NCBI GenBank assembly: GCA_021162745.1
Contig: JAGGYC010000151.1
Location: 1 to 35,869, forward strand
Origin: Desulfuromonas sp.
GTDB lineage: Bacteria; Desulfobacterota; Desulfuromonadia; Desulfuromonadales; Desulfuromonadaceae
Length of the DNA: 35,869 nt
Direction: 5' to 3'
Within the stretch, counting starts at the first letter, position 1, and the number at the start of each line of letters is the position of its first letter. The notes under the pieces are model-generated. The model saw only the letters and a program-made list of their open reading frames with translations, searched no databases and was not told where the DNA came from. Below, in pieces: positions 1 through 7,975 of the stretch. Position numbers and translations under genes: made by a program.

Positions 1-305
1 CGCAAATAGGGGAACATCACTGTTGAACAGTGGTTGTTGGTCAGCACGTCGAGTTCGGCATCGGTGAATGATCGATGTAATTCAAACAGGCCGACCCCTT
101 CGAGCAAGATAGAAAATGGAGCCGATTTGTCATCGAAGTTGATACTGAGAAAAACCTTGAGACGATTCTGACGGGATTCGTGACGAATCTTAAATTCGGT
201 CTGAACCTTGGCTTCAGTCAGGTTGCTGTTGAATTTGTCGTTCAGGGAAAAGTTGAGGCGATGGATGCGGAAATCGATAAATGAAAAATCTGATGTTGAA
301 TTCAT
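1..305 (-). CDS. SecB-like chaperone, N-terminal part (gene cut by window edge)
   Basis: Reading the minus strand from an ATG at 305 gives about 101 residues with no stop before the window edge. The start reads MNSTSDFSFIDFRIHRLNFS. Further on come a stretch resembling the SecB core (EGVGLFEL) and the motif HCSTVMFPYL, which matches the SecB family signature of an N-C-P..LFPYAR type. SecB proteins are cytosolic tetrameric chaperones that hold unfolded preproteins, and SecB-like members also occur as chaperones of toxin-antitoxin systems. No strong ribosome site precedes the ATG, so a different start is possible. It is too incomplete to tell canonical SecB from a SecB-like paralogue. The next gene on the same strand is 154 bp upstream. 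Confidence 0.6.
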   Translation of the reverse strand, partial: MNSTSDFSFIDFRIHRLNFSLNDKFNSNLTEAKVQTEFKIRHESRQNRLKVFLSINFDDKSAPFSILLEGVGLFELHRSFTDAELDVLTNNHCSTVMFPYL

Positions 306-458
306 GCGCTTGTTTTAGCATTGGCGACCTGTTTACGCAACCTTCAAATCGGCTTAAATCTGATAGGATTGTTGTCTGCCGTGGCCTGTCATGTCGCTGA
401 AAATCAACACTGAGACAACTGTGAAACGGGTCGTGGCAAAGAATGTGCTACGGTGATT

Positions 459-704
459 TTAAATAGAAATTGAGTCGGATTCGCGACTGTGGATATAGAT
501 GGCGGGAACGAGGGCACTGTTTTTATCTTGAGTGGGGAGTGTCTCTTTGTGATTACATAAGAAATTTACTGCCGCCAGACTCAAGCTGGAGATTGTAATC
601 AAGATAAGCACGATTGAAATTATATTTTCAGTAAAACGCCTGAAGCGGTGGTCAGAATACGGTTGTTGACGTACTGAAAATGGTTTGTGTTGTGCTGATC
701 GCAT
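459..704 (-). CDS. Small single-helix membrane protein, function unknown
   Basis: An 81-codon frame on the minus strand with a good ribosome site (AAAGGA, 7 nt before the ATG). The first 25 residues are rich in Arg, Lys and His. Residues about 28-50 form one hydrophobic helix, followed by a polar tail of about 30 residues, so the N terminus is predicted inside and the tail outside. I do not recognise a family. It could be a bitopic accessory protein or a spurious frame, but the ribosome site and clean helix favour a real gene. A 15-bp palindrome (AGTAAA-GTG-TTTACT) lies 20-34 bp before its start. Confidence 0.45.
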   Translation of the reverse strand: MRSAQHKPFSVRQQPYSDHRFRRFTENIISIVLILITISSLSLAAVNFLCNHKETLPTQDKNSALVPAIYIHSRESDSISI

Positions 705-723
705 GAGAGAATCCTTTAGTCGC

Positions 724-738
724 AGTAAAGTGTTTACT
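724..738. promoter_or_regulatory. Short palindrome between divergent genes, possible operator
   Basis: AGTAAA and TTTACT flank a 3-nt centre. The site lies between the minus-strand small membrane protein gene and lepA, close to where a promoter for the former would sit. No regulator can be named. Confidence 0.25.
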
Positions 739-790
739 ACTTGTCGGTTCGATGATGCAAAAGGATTAGGGATATTTGGGGGATTATTTC

Positions 791-819
791 TTTACAAAAA
801 AAATGAATCTGACTAGTCT
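791..819 (+). promoter_or_regulatory. Candidate sigma-70 promoter for lepA
   Basis: TTTACA at 791-796 is a good -35 box. TAGTCT at 814-819 follows a 17-nt spacer but is a poor -10 box. The lepA ATG is 37 nt further on. The call is weak and rests on spacing. Confidence 0.25.
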
Positions 820-855
820 TACACGCTCAGAAAAATGTACACCATATGAGGATTT

Positions 856-2655
856 ATGAACCAGAAGAATATTCGAAATTTTTCCATTATTGCCCATATT
901 GATCATGGTAAATCTACCTTGGCAGACCGCCTGCTCGAAGAGACGGGAACCCTGACGGATCGGGAAAAAGCAGATCAGTTTCTCGACAAGATGGATATAG
1001 AGCGGGAGCGTGGCATCACCATTAAGGCTCAGGCTGTGTGCCTTAACTATAAGGCCGACAACGGTGAAGATTACACCCTTAACCTGATTGACACTCCCGG
1101 CCATGTCGATTTCACCTATGAGGTCAGTCGTTCGTTGACTGCCTGTGAGGGTGCGCTGCTGGTTGTCGATGCCTCTCAGGGGGTTGAAGCGCAGACCCTG
1201 GCGAACGTTTACCTGGCTTTGGATGAAGATCTTGAAATCTTCCCGGTGCTGAACAAGGTGGACCTGCCTGGTGCTGAACCGGAGCGGGTCAAGGAAGAGA
1301 TTGAGGAGATCATCGGCTTGGATACCAGTGACGCCATTGTCGCCAGTGCCAAGGAGGGGATTGGCATTCATGACATCCTTGAGCGCATTGTTGAACGGGT
1401 TCCGCCTCCACAGGGGGATCCCAGTGCCCCTCTTAAGGCGTTGATCTTTGATTCCTGGTACGACTCCTATCAGGGCGTTGTCGTCATGATTCGCATTGTT
1501 GATGGCGAACTGAAAAAGGGCGACAAGATTGAGTTGATGGCCAGTAAGGGAACCTATGAAGTTCTCAAAGTCGGTGTCTTTTCCCCTGAGGCGACTCCTT
1601 GCGATGCGTTGCGGGCCGGCGATGTCGGATTTATGATCGCCGGGATCAAGGTGGTTCAGGACGCCAAGGTGGGTGATACCATTACCCATTTACACCGTCG
1701 CGCTGACCAGGCTCTGCCTGGTTTTAAAGAGGTGAAGCCGATGGTGTTCTCCGGGTTGTACCCCATTGACACCAGCGAATATGAGATGCTGCGCGATGCG
1801 TTGGAGAAGCTGCAGCTCAACGATGCCGCAATCAGTTATGAGCCGGAAAATTCGATGGCGCTTGGTTTCGGCTTTCGCTGCGGGTTTCTCGGTCTGCTCC
1901 ACATGGAGATTATTCAGGAACGCTTGGAGCGTGAATTCAATATCGACCTGATCACCACCGCGCCAACAGTTGTCTACAATGTGACCACGGTCAAGAACGA
2001 GTTGCTCAGGGTGGATAGCGCCAACAAACTGCCTGAAGTCCAATATATTGATAAAATCGAGGAACCCTTTATCCTTGCCTCAATCCATGTGCCGAATGAG
2101 TTTGTCGGTTCAATTCTGGCGTTGTGTGAAGAAAAGCGTGGCGTTCAGCGGGAGATCAAGTACCTGACTGAGAGCCGGGTGATGATCGTCTATGAATTGC
2201 CTCTCAACGAGATTGTGATGGATTTTTATGATCGTCTTAAGTCGATCAGTCGTGGTTATGCTTCTCTGGACTACGAACATCTCGATTATCGTCCGAGTAA
2301 GCTGGTAAGAATGAATGTCATGATCAACGGTGAGGTCGTTGATGCCCTGTCGTTGATCGTTCATCAGGATAAGGCTCAGCTGCGGGGTCGTGACCTGGTC
2401 TCCAAGATGAAAGAATTTATTCCGCGGCAGCAATACGTTGTGGCCATTCAGGCGGCCATCGGTGGCAAAATCATTGCCCGTGAAACGGTCAAGGCGCTGC
2501 GTAAGGATGTAACGGCAAAATGTTATGGCGGCGATATCAGCCGTAAACGCAAATTGCTGGAAAAACAAAAAGCGGGTAAAAAGCGGATGAAGCAGATCGG
2601 CAGTGTTGAATTGCCTCAGGAAGCGTTCCTGGCCATCCTTAAAGTTAAAGAGTGA
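856..2655 (+). CDS. lepA: Elongation factor 4 (LepA), back-translocating ribosomal GTPase
   Basis: A 599-aa protein of the usual LepA length. It is a translational GTPase that acts on ribosomes and can move tRNAs backward, or aid initiation and assembly. The G domain shows AHIDHGKST (13-21), the DTPGH motif at about 79-83 and NKVD at 133-136. Domains II and III follow, and the LepA-specific C-terminal domain ends with the basic stretch [25 protein letters not shown] sits just before the ATG. The gene is followed by a palindromic repeat and then lepB, the same lepA-lepB pairing as in E. coli. A 301-codon antisense frame over it is a coding shadow. Confidence 0.97.
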   Translation: MNQKNIRNFSIIAHIDHGKSTLADRLLEETGTLTDREKADQFLDKMDIERERGITIKAQAVCLNYKADNGEDYTLNLIDTPGHVDFTYEVSRSLTACEGALLVVDASQGVEAQTLANVYLALDEDLEIFPVLNKVDLPGAEPERVKEEIEEIIGLDTSDAIVASAKEGIGIHDILERIVERVPPPQGDPSAPLKALIFDSWYDSYQGVVVMIRIVDGELKKGDKIELMASKGTYEVLKVGVFSPEATPCDALRAGDVGFMIAGIKVVQDAKVGDTITHLHRRADQALPGFKEVKPMVFSGLYPIDTSEYEMLRDALEKLQLNDAAISYEPENSMALGFGFRCGFLGLLHMEIIQERLEREFNIDLITTAPTVVYNVTTVKNELLRVDSANKLPEVQYIDKIEEPFILASIHVPNEFVGSILALCEEKRGVQREIKYLTESRVMIVYELPLNEIVMDFYDRLKSISRGYASLDYEHLDYRPSKLVRMNVMINGEVVDALSLIVHQDKAQLRGRDLVSKMKEFIPRQQYVVAIQAAIGGKIIARETVKALRKDVTAKCYGGDISRKRKLLEKQKAGKKRMKQIGSVELPQEAFLAILKVKE

Positions 2656-2777
2656 TGGCGTCGCAAAAAGTCCGCCCTACTGCGTTACAGTATTTTTTCA
2701 AGACCTCGACATACTCTGTATGCCTTCGCCCTTGAAAAAACACTAAGCCTTGTTGGACGAAATTTTTGCTTAGCCAT
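2655..2777. repeat. Dispersed palindromic intergenic repeat, copy 1
   Basis: A 123-bp element that begins on the last base of the lepA stop codon and ends 15 bp before the lepB ATG. The left end starts ATGGCGTCGCAAAAAGTCCG. The right end, read in reverse complement, starts ATGGCTAAGCAAAAATTTCG, so the element is an imperfect palindrome. An internal inverted pair (TTTTTTCAAG and CTTGAAAAAA) adds a central hairpin. A closely similar copy lies at 22151-22276. It has no coding capacity and resembles a REP/MITE-type element. Confidence 0.85.
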
Positions 2778-2792
2778 CAAAGAATGGAAACA

Positions 2793-3455
2793 ATGTCTAA
2801 ACAAGAAAAAATTGTCATAAAAAAGCCATGGTATCGTGAATATGCCGAGGCACTGTTTGTTGCCGCGATTCTGGCGCTGATTATTCGCACCTTTGTTGTC
2901 CAGGCGTTTAAAATTCCATCGGGTTCGATGGAGGATACCTTGTTGATCGGCGACCATTTGCTGGTCTGCAAGTTTATCTACGGTACGGATATCCCCTTTA
3001 TGGATAAGGATGTTTTCCCTTTGACCGACCCTGAGCGCGGGGATGTTATTGTCTTTGAATTTCCCGTTGATGAGGGCAAGCCGTGGCTTGAGCGTAGAGA
3101 TTTCATAAAACGGATTGTCGGTATCCCCGGTGATGTTATTGAGGTACGCAACAAACAGGTTTACGTCAATGGCGTCCATCAGGATATCCCCCAAGCCGTC
3201 CATAAAGAGTCGACGCTGGTTCTACCGGGCAGCCGGATTTCACCAGAAGATCAACGCGACTTCATGCCGCCGGTTACGGTTCCGGAGGGGAATTATTTCG
3301 TTATGGGCGATAATCGTGACCGCTCCTATGACAGCCGTTTCTGGGGATTTGTCGATCGCCGGAAAATCAAGGGTAAGGCTTTTATCAAATACTGGTCATG
3401 GGACAGAGAAGAACATATGCCCCGTTTAAATCGGATCGGTCGTTTGATTGATTGA
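2793..3455 (+). CDS. lepB: Signal peptidase I
   Basis: A 220-aa inner-membrane serine protease that removes signal peptides from exported proteins. A hydrophobic N-terminal helix (about 18-38) is followed by the catalytic Ser in IPSGSM (Ser45), the general-base Lys in RRDFIKRIVGIPGD (Lys106) and the conserved MGDNRDRSYDSR box near 180-190. This is the S26 Ser/Lys dyad architecture. I chose the ATG at 2793 (MSKQEK) because GGA lies 4-6 nt upstream. The ATG at 2784 has no ribosome site, and a TTG further up falls inside the palindromic repeat. The stop lies in a short tetranucleotide (TGAT) repeat. Confidence 0.95.
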   Translation: MSKQEKIVIKKPWYREYAEALFVAAILALIIRTFVVQAFKIPSGSMEDTLLIGDHLLVCKFIYGTDIPFMDKDVFPLTDPERGDVIVFEFPVDEGKPWLERRDFIKRIVGIPGDVIEVRNKQVYVNGVHQDIPQAVHKESTLVLPGSRISPEDQRDFMPPVTVPEGNYFVMGDNRDRSYDSRFWGFVDRRKIKGKAFIKYWSWDREEHMPRLNRIGRLID

Positions 3456-3472
3456 TTGATACAAACGTTTCA

Positions 3473-3518
3473 ACACAGGATGCCTGATTTGAGAGTCAGG
3501 CATCCTGTGTTTTCGTTT
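3473..3518 (+). terminator. Rho-independent terminator after lepB
   Basis: A 15-bp perfect stem (ACACAGGATGCCTGA with TCAGGCATCCTGTGT, 3473-3510) with an 8-nt loop, followed by a T-rich tail. It closes the lepA-lepB unit before mutS. Confidence 0.9.
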
Positions 3519-3555
3519 AACTCCTACCTCTCTTTTCCCTTCAGTTGAGGTCTCA

Positions 3556-6168
3556 ATGGCTGCGCCCACACCCATGATGCGTCAGTATCTTGAAATTAAA
3601 AGCCAGTATCCTGATGCGATCCTTTTTTTTCGCCTTGGCGACTTTTATGAGATGTTTCTCGACGATGCCGTTACCGCATCGCGCGTTCTCGATATCACCC
3701 TGACATCACGTAATAAAAATTCCGATGATGAGGTGCCCTTGTGTGGCATCCCCTACCACAGTGCCCAACCCTATATCGCCAAATTGGTCAGCCATGGTTA
3801 CAAGGTGGCGGTATGTGAACAAGTAGAGGATCCCAAAGAGGTCAAGGGGATCGTTCGTCGCGAAGTGGTGCGGGTTGTAACGCCGGGAATGGTTCTTGAG
3901 AGCGACATGTTGACCCCGGATGAGAACAACTATCTGCTGGTGGTGTCGGTGGTCAATGGCCGCTTCGGTATTGCCGTACTCGATATTTCAACGGGGGAAT
4001 TTCGCGTTACGACCGGAAAAGAGTTCGGAGATGTCGGTCGTGAAATCGCCGGCATCTCACCGAAAGAGATTCTGCTCTGTGAAGCTGAGGGCGAGGTGTT
4101 GCGCCGGGGACTCGGTGTGCTATTGCAGGATCGGATGGTAAGTGATCTTCCGGACTGGGCGTTTGATGTCGATGATGCTGAACAGCGCCTAAGGCGGTTT
4201 TTCCGTGCCGAAAGCCTCGATGTTTTTGGCTGCCAGAGGATGCCGGAAGCGATCAGTGCTGCCGGTGCGGCGCTGTACTATGTTGAAGAAACACAAAAAA
4301 CCGCCGTAGACCATGTGCGGACGCTGAAAACCTACCATGTCAGTGACCATATGGTTCTCGACGATTCGACCCGGCGCAATTTGGAGTTGACGGCAACCTT
4401 GATCGACGGTAAGCGTGCCGGGTCATTGCTCGGCGCTATGGATCGCACCGTTACCGCCATGGGCGGGCGCAAACTCCGCCAGTGGATCAACCAGCCTCTG
4501 CTCGATTGTCGATCCATTGTCTTGCGCCATCAACTGGTGAGCGAATTGGTTGATAAGCCGCTGTTGCGCGACGAACTGCGTGACTGCCTCGATGGTGTCT
4601 ATGACCTCGAACGCCTCAGCGCCCGGATCTCCATGGCCAGTGCCAACGCCAAAGATCTGATGGCTCTGCGTCATTCTCTGGAACAATTGCCGATTGTGTT
4701 ACGCCACAGCGCTGAATTGACCTCACCTTTAGGTCAACAGATCCTGGCTGAAATCGACCCGATGGATGACATTCATGCTGTGATTGCCGAGGCCATCGCT
4801 GACAATCCCCCCTTTGTGTTGCGTGATGGCGGTCTGATTCGTGACGGCTTCCATGCCGAACTGGATGAGCTGCGTCTGATCAGCCGTGAGGGCAAGGGCT
4901 GGATTGCCCGGCTGGAAAAAACTGAGCGGGAACGAACGGCGATTACCACCCTCAAAGTACGTTTCAACAAGGTGTTTGGATACTACATCGAAGTTCCAAG
5001 GACCCAGGTTGCCAAAGTCCCCGATGACTATGAGCGCAAGCAGACCCTGGCAAATTCCGAGCGGTATTTCACCCCGGAGCTGAAAGAGTACGAGGATAAG
5101 GTTCTCGGTGCCGAAGAGCGACTGGTGGCACTGGAATACGATCTGTTTCAGCAGATCCGCCAGCAGGTGGCTTTGCAGGGCGCCCGCATTCAAAGCACTG
5201 CCGAGGCTTTAGCGCGCCTCGATGTCCTGCTGTGTTTTGCGGTGGTGGCTCATGAGCGCAACTATGTGCAGCCGCAGATGGACGAGGGGACACGGCTGGA
5301 TATTGAGGAGGGGCGTCATCCGGTCATTGAGAGCATGAACCTCGGCGAGCGTTTTATCCCCAATGATGTGCAACTCGATACCGAATCGGATCAATTGTTG
5401 ATCATTACCGGCCCCAATATGGCAGGTAAGTCGACCTTTATGCGTCAGGTTGCCCTGATCACACTGATGGCGCAAATTGGTTCACTGATACCCGCTAAAT
5501 CAGCCCATATCGGTGTTGTTGACCGCATCTTTACCCGCGTTGGTGCCAGCGACAATCTGGCGCGGGGTCAATCCACCTTTATGGTTGAGATGAGCGAAAC
5601 GGCTCACATCCTTAATCATGCGACATCACGCAGCTTGATTATCCTCGATGAGATCGGTCGTGGCACCTCCACCTTCGACGGTGTCAGTATTGCCTGGGCA
5701 GTGGCCGAATATTTGCATGACAACAAGGATGTTGCGGCAAAAACACTTTTTGCCACCCATTACCACGAGCTGACTGATCTGGCGTTAACCCGTGACGGCA
5801 TCGAAAATTTCAACATCGCCGTACGGGAGTGGAATGATCAGATTGTTTTTCTGCGCAAGATCATTCCCGGCGGTGCCAGCCATTCGTATGGTATTCAGGT
5901 GGCGCGTCTGGCCGGCTTGCCTGATGTGGTGATAAATCGCGCCAAAGAGGTGTTGAGCAATCTCGAAGGGGGAGAGTACTCCGGGGAGGGTGAGCCTCGT
6001 CTGGCCAGGCGTCGAGGAGAGCTGCACACTGATCAAAAAAGTCCACAGCTGTCGCTTTTCAGTGCCGCTGACGATCCGTTGCGCTGTCGTTTGCAACAGC
6101 TTGACCTGAACAGCCTGACACCCCTTGAGGCTCTAAATCTGGTGGATGAACTGAAGAAAATGGTCTAG
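3556..6168 (+). CDS. mutS: DNA mismatch repair ATPase MutS
   Basis: An 870-aa protein of full family length. It recognises base mismatches and small loops and recruits MutL. The N-terminal mismatch-reading motif is present as GDFYEMF, with the intercalating Phe30 and Glu32. Connector, lever and clamp domains fill the middle. The C-terminal ABC-type ATPase has Walker [10 protein letters not shown] (619-627), Walker B LDE (698-699 acidic pair) and the downstream ATHYHEL motif. The C terminus ([11 protein letters not shown]) resembles the usual tail. GAGG precedes the ATG. A run of eight T at 3623-3630 in codons 23-25 is a possible slippage site. No mutL is in the window. It heads a long same-strand gene array. 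Confidence 0.97.
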   Translation: MAAPTPMMRQYLEIKSQYPDAILFFRLGDFYEMFLDDAVTASRVLDITLTSRNKNSDDEVPLCGIPYHSAQPYIAKLVSHGYKVAVCEQVEDPKEVKGIVRREVVRVVTPGMVLESDMLTPDENNYLLVVSVVNGRFGIAVLDISTGEFRVTTGKEFGDVGREIAGISPKEILLCEAEGEVLRRGLGVLLQDRMVSDLPDWAFDVDDAEQRLRRFFRAESLDVFGCQRMPEAISAAGAALYYVEETQKTAVDHVRTLKTYHVSDHMVLDDSTRRNLELTATLIDGKRAGSLLGAMDRTVTAMGGRKLRQWINQPLLDCRSIVLRHQLVSELVDKPLLRDELRDCLDGVYDLERLSARISMASANAKDLMALRHSLEQLPIVLRHSAELTSPLGQQILAEIDPMDDIHAVIAEAIADNPPFVLRDGGLIRDGFHAELDELRLISREGKGWIARLEKTERERTAITTLKVRFNKVFGYYIEVPRTQVAKVPDDYERKQTLANSERYFTPELKEYEDKVLGAEERLVALEYDLFQQIRQQVALQGARIQSTAEALARLDVLLCFAVVAHERNYVQPQMDEGTRLDIEEGRHPVIESMNLGERFIPNDVQLDTESDQLLIITGPNMAGKSTFMRQVALITLMAQIGSLIPAKSAHIGVVDRIFTRVGASDNLARGQSTFMVEMSETAHILNHATSRSLIILDEIGRGTSTFDGVSIAWAVAEYLHDNKDVAAKTLFATHYHELTDLALTRDGIENFNIAVREWNDQIVFLRKIIPGGASHSYGIQVARLAGLPDVVINRAKEVLSNLEGGEYSGEGEPRLARRRGELHTDQKSPQLSLFSAADDPLRCRLQQLDLNSLTPLEALNLVDELKKMV

Positions 6169-6226
6169 AACATTCGCGGTCAGAATGTGATTTCCTGTCT
6201 ATTTGTCGAATTTTTCAAGAGGTCAA

Positions 6227-7975
6227 ATGTCACGGTTTCTTCGCTATAGCGTTCTATTGATTTTGTTGTGTGTTACCGTCGTCGCCCATGCCGGCCCTGT
6301 TGAAGATTACCGCGCGGCACGCAATTCCTATCAGCAACTACTCACCTCACCCAGCAAACAGCAGTACCGACATCATTGGGATAAGGTCTTTTCCAAGCTC
6401 CAGCGCTATGTCGAACGTTATCCGTCGCATAACAAGGCACCATCGGCCTACTATCTGCTCGGCCAGTCCTATGAGAAACTCTACGAGATTTCCAGGGCGA
6501 AAAAAGATGCGCGTACCGCTGTCGATTATTATCAGCGCCTGGCCCGGCGCTATCCGTCCAGCAGCCTCGCTGACGATGCTTTACTGTACAGTGCCCGGTT
6601 GCAATGCACGAGCCTCGGTGAAGATCAGGGTGCCAGAACAGACTGCGAAGCGATTATGCTGCGCTACAATAAAGGGGACATGCGCTCCGAAGCAAAGTCT
6701 CTGTTGCAAAGATTGCCAAAAGCGGCTGCCATCAAAAAGCCTGCCGACATTTCCAGAACAACGGCCCGATCAACCGTCCAAGCTCCGGCCCGATTCGCTG
6801 GTATCCGCGTTGACAAAATCCGTCATTCAACGGATAACGACCATACTCGGGTGGTCATTGAACTGAACCAGTTGCCGACTTACACTGTCAATACTCTGCC
6901 CTCAAGTCAAAAAAACAACACGTCAGCCCGGCTCTATGTTGATCTGTATCAAACCAAAATAAACAAATCGCTACCGATTACACAAAAACCGCCACAGGGG
7001 ATTGTCCGCAAAATAAGGATTGGCGTAAACAGCAAGACGACACGGGTGGTCTGTGATCTGGAAAAACTGACCCGCTATAAGGTGGTGACGCTGGACAATC
7101 CGCCACGTATTGTGATTGATTTTGCCCGCCACCAAGGGGCGGTATTCCGGTCGAATCGGCCCCAGTTGGAAGTGACACCAACCATTATCGCTAAAGATAT
7201 CAGCAGTGTTTTGCAGCAGGTTCCGGCGGATCAACCGCTTCGGGTGCGTTTACCGGATGTTGCCGGCAAATCCCGTGGCCGACTAAGGATTGTTGTTGAT
7301 GCGGGTCACGGTGGCAAAGATCCGGGCGCTGTTGGTCGCGGTAAGCTTTACGAAAAGGATGTTGTGCTTAAGCTGGCAAAAAAACTGGCGTCACGCCTGA
7401 GAACCAAGCTCGATTGCGAGGTGTTAATGACTCGTGATCGCGATATCTATCTTCCGCTATTACAGCGAACCGCCTACGCCAATGAAGTCGATGCAGATCT
7501 GTTTATTTCGATTCATGCCAATGCCAGTAAGAATAAAAAAGCTCATGGTGTTGAGACCTTTTATCTGAATTTTTCTAAAAATGACAAGGCAGTTGCCGTT
7601 GTGGCGCGTGAAAATGGCATGAGCCTGCAGGAAGTTGGCGATCTGGAGTTGATCCTCTTCGACTTGATGGCCAATGCCAAAATCAACGAATCCAGCCGTC
7701 TCGCCGCTGAGATCCAGACATCGCTGATTGATAAGCTCAGTCGTAAATATTCGAACGTTAAGGATTTGGGTGTAAAGCAGGGCCCATTCCATGTGCTGCT
7801 GGGAGCAACGATGCCTTCCGTTTTGGTCGAGGTGGCATTTATCAGTAACTCCATGGAAGCAAAGCGTTTAAATAGTAGTACGTATCATGAGCGTACTGCT
7901 GAAGCGATCGTTGATGGCGTACAGAAGTATTTGCAATCTCAAAACATGTTAGCGAAACGACCGGCCGGACAATGA
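6227..7975 (+). CDS. N-acetylmuramoyl-L-alanine amidase with TPR-like and AMIN domains
   Basis: A 582-aa exported murein amidase that cuts the amide bond between N-acetylmuramic acid and the stem peptide, as AmiC-type enzymes do at cell division. The start at 6227 is preceded by GAGG and gives a clean signal peptide cut after AHA near residue 22. Residues about 25-160 hold tetratricopeptide-like helices with repeated (R)YPS..A..A motifs. Residues about 193-297 form an AMIN domain, which targets amidases to septal murein. The Amidase_3 domain starts near 352, with zinc ligands His361 (DAGHGG), Glu376 and His430 (SIHAN) and catalytic Glu535 (VEVAF). The stop overlaps glnD by 4 nt (ATGA), so they are translationally coupled. 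Confidence 0.93.
   Translation: MSRFLRYSVLLILLCVTVVAHAGPVEDYRAARNSYQQLLTSPSKQQYRHHWDKVFSKLQRYVERYPSHNKAPSAYYLLGQSYEKLYEISRAKKDARTAVDYYQRLARRYPSSSLADDALLYSARLQCTSLGEDQGARTDCEAIMLRYNKGDMRSEAKSLLQRLPKAAAIKKPADISRTTARSTVQAPARFAGIRVDKIRHSTDNDHTRVVIELNQLPTYTVNTLPSSQKNNTSARLYVDLYQTKINKSLPITQKPPQGIVRKIRIGVNSKTTRVVCDLEKLTRYKVVTLDNPPRIVIDFARHQGAVFRSNRPQLEVTPTIIAKDISSVLQQVPADQPLRVRLPDVAGKSRGRLRIVVDAGHGGKDPGAVGRGKLYEKDVVLKLAKKLASRLRTKLDCEVLMTRDRDIYLPLLQRTAYANEVDADLFISIHANASKNKKAHGVETFYLNFSKNDKAVAVVARENGMSLQEVGDLELILFDLMANAKINESSRLAAEIQTSLIDKLSRKYSNVKDLGVKQGPFHVLLGATMPSVLVEVAFISNSMEAKRLNSSTYHERTAEAIVDGVQKYLQSQNMLAKRPAGQ

Noticed and set aside
784-1689. A 301-codon minus-strand frame opposite lepA
   Set aside because: lepA is certain, the antisense protein has no recognisable domain, and the frame mirrors codon bias. 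The similar 282-codon frame opposite pyrB (22276-23124) is rejected for the same reason.
3443-3460. Tetranucleotide repeat over the lepB stop as a phase-variation site
   Set aside because: Only about four units, and slippage would merely change the last residues of LepB, so a switching role is unlikely.
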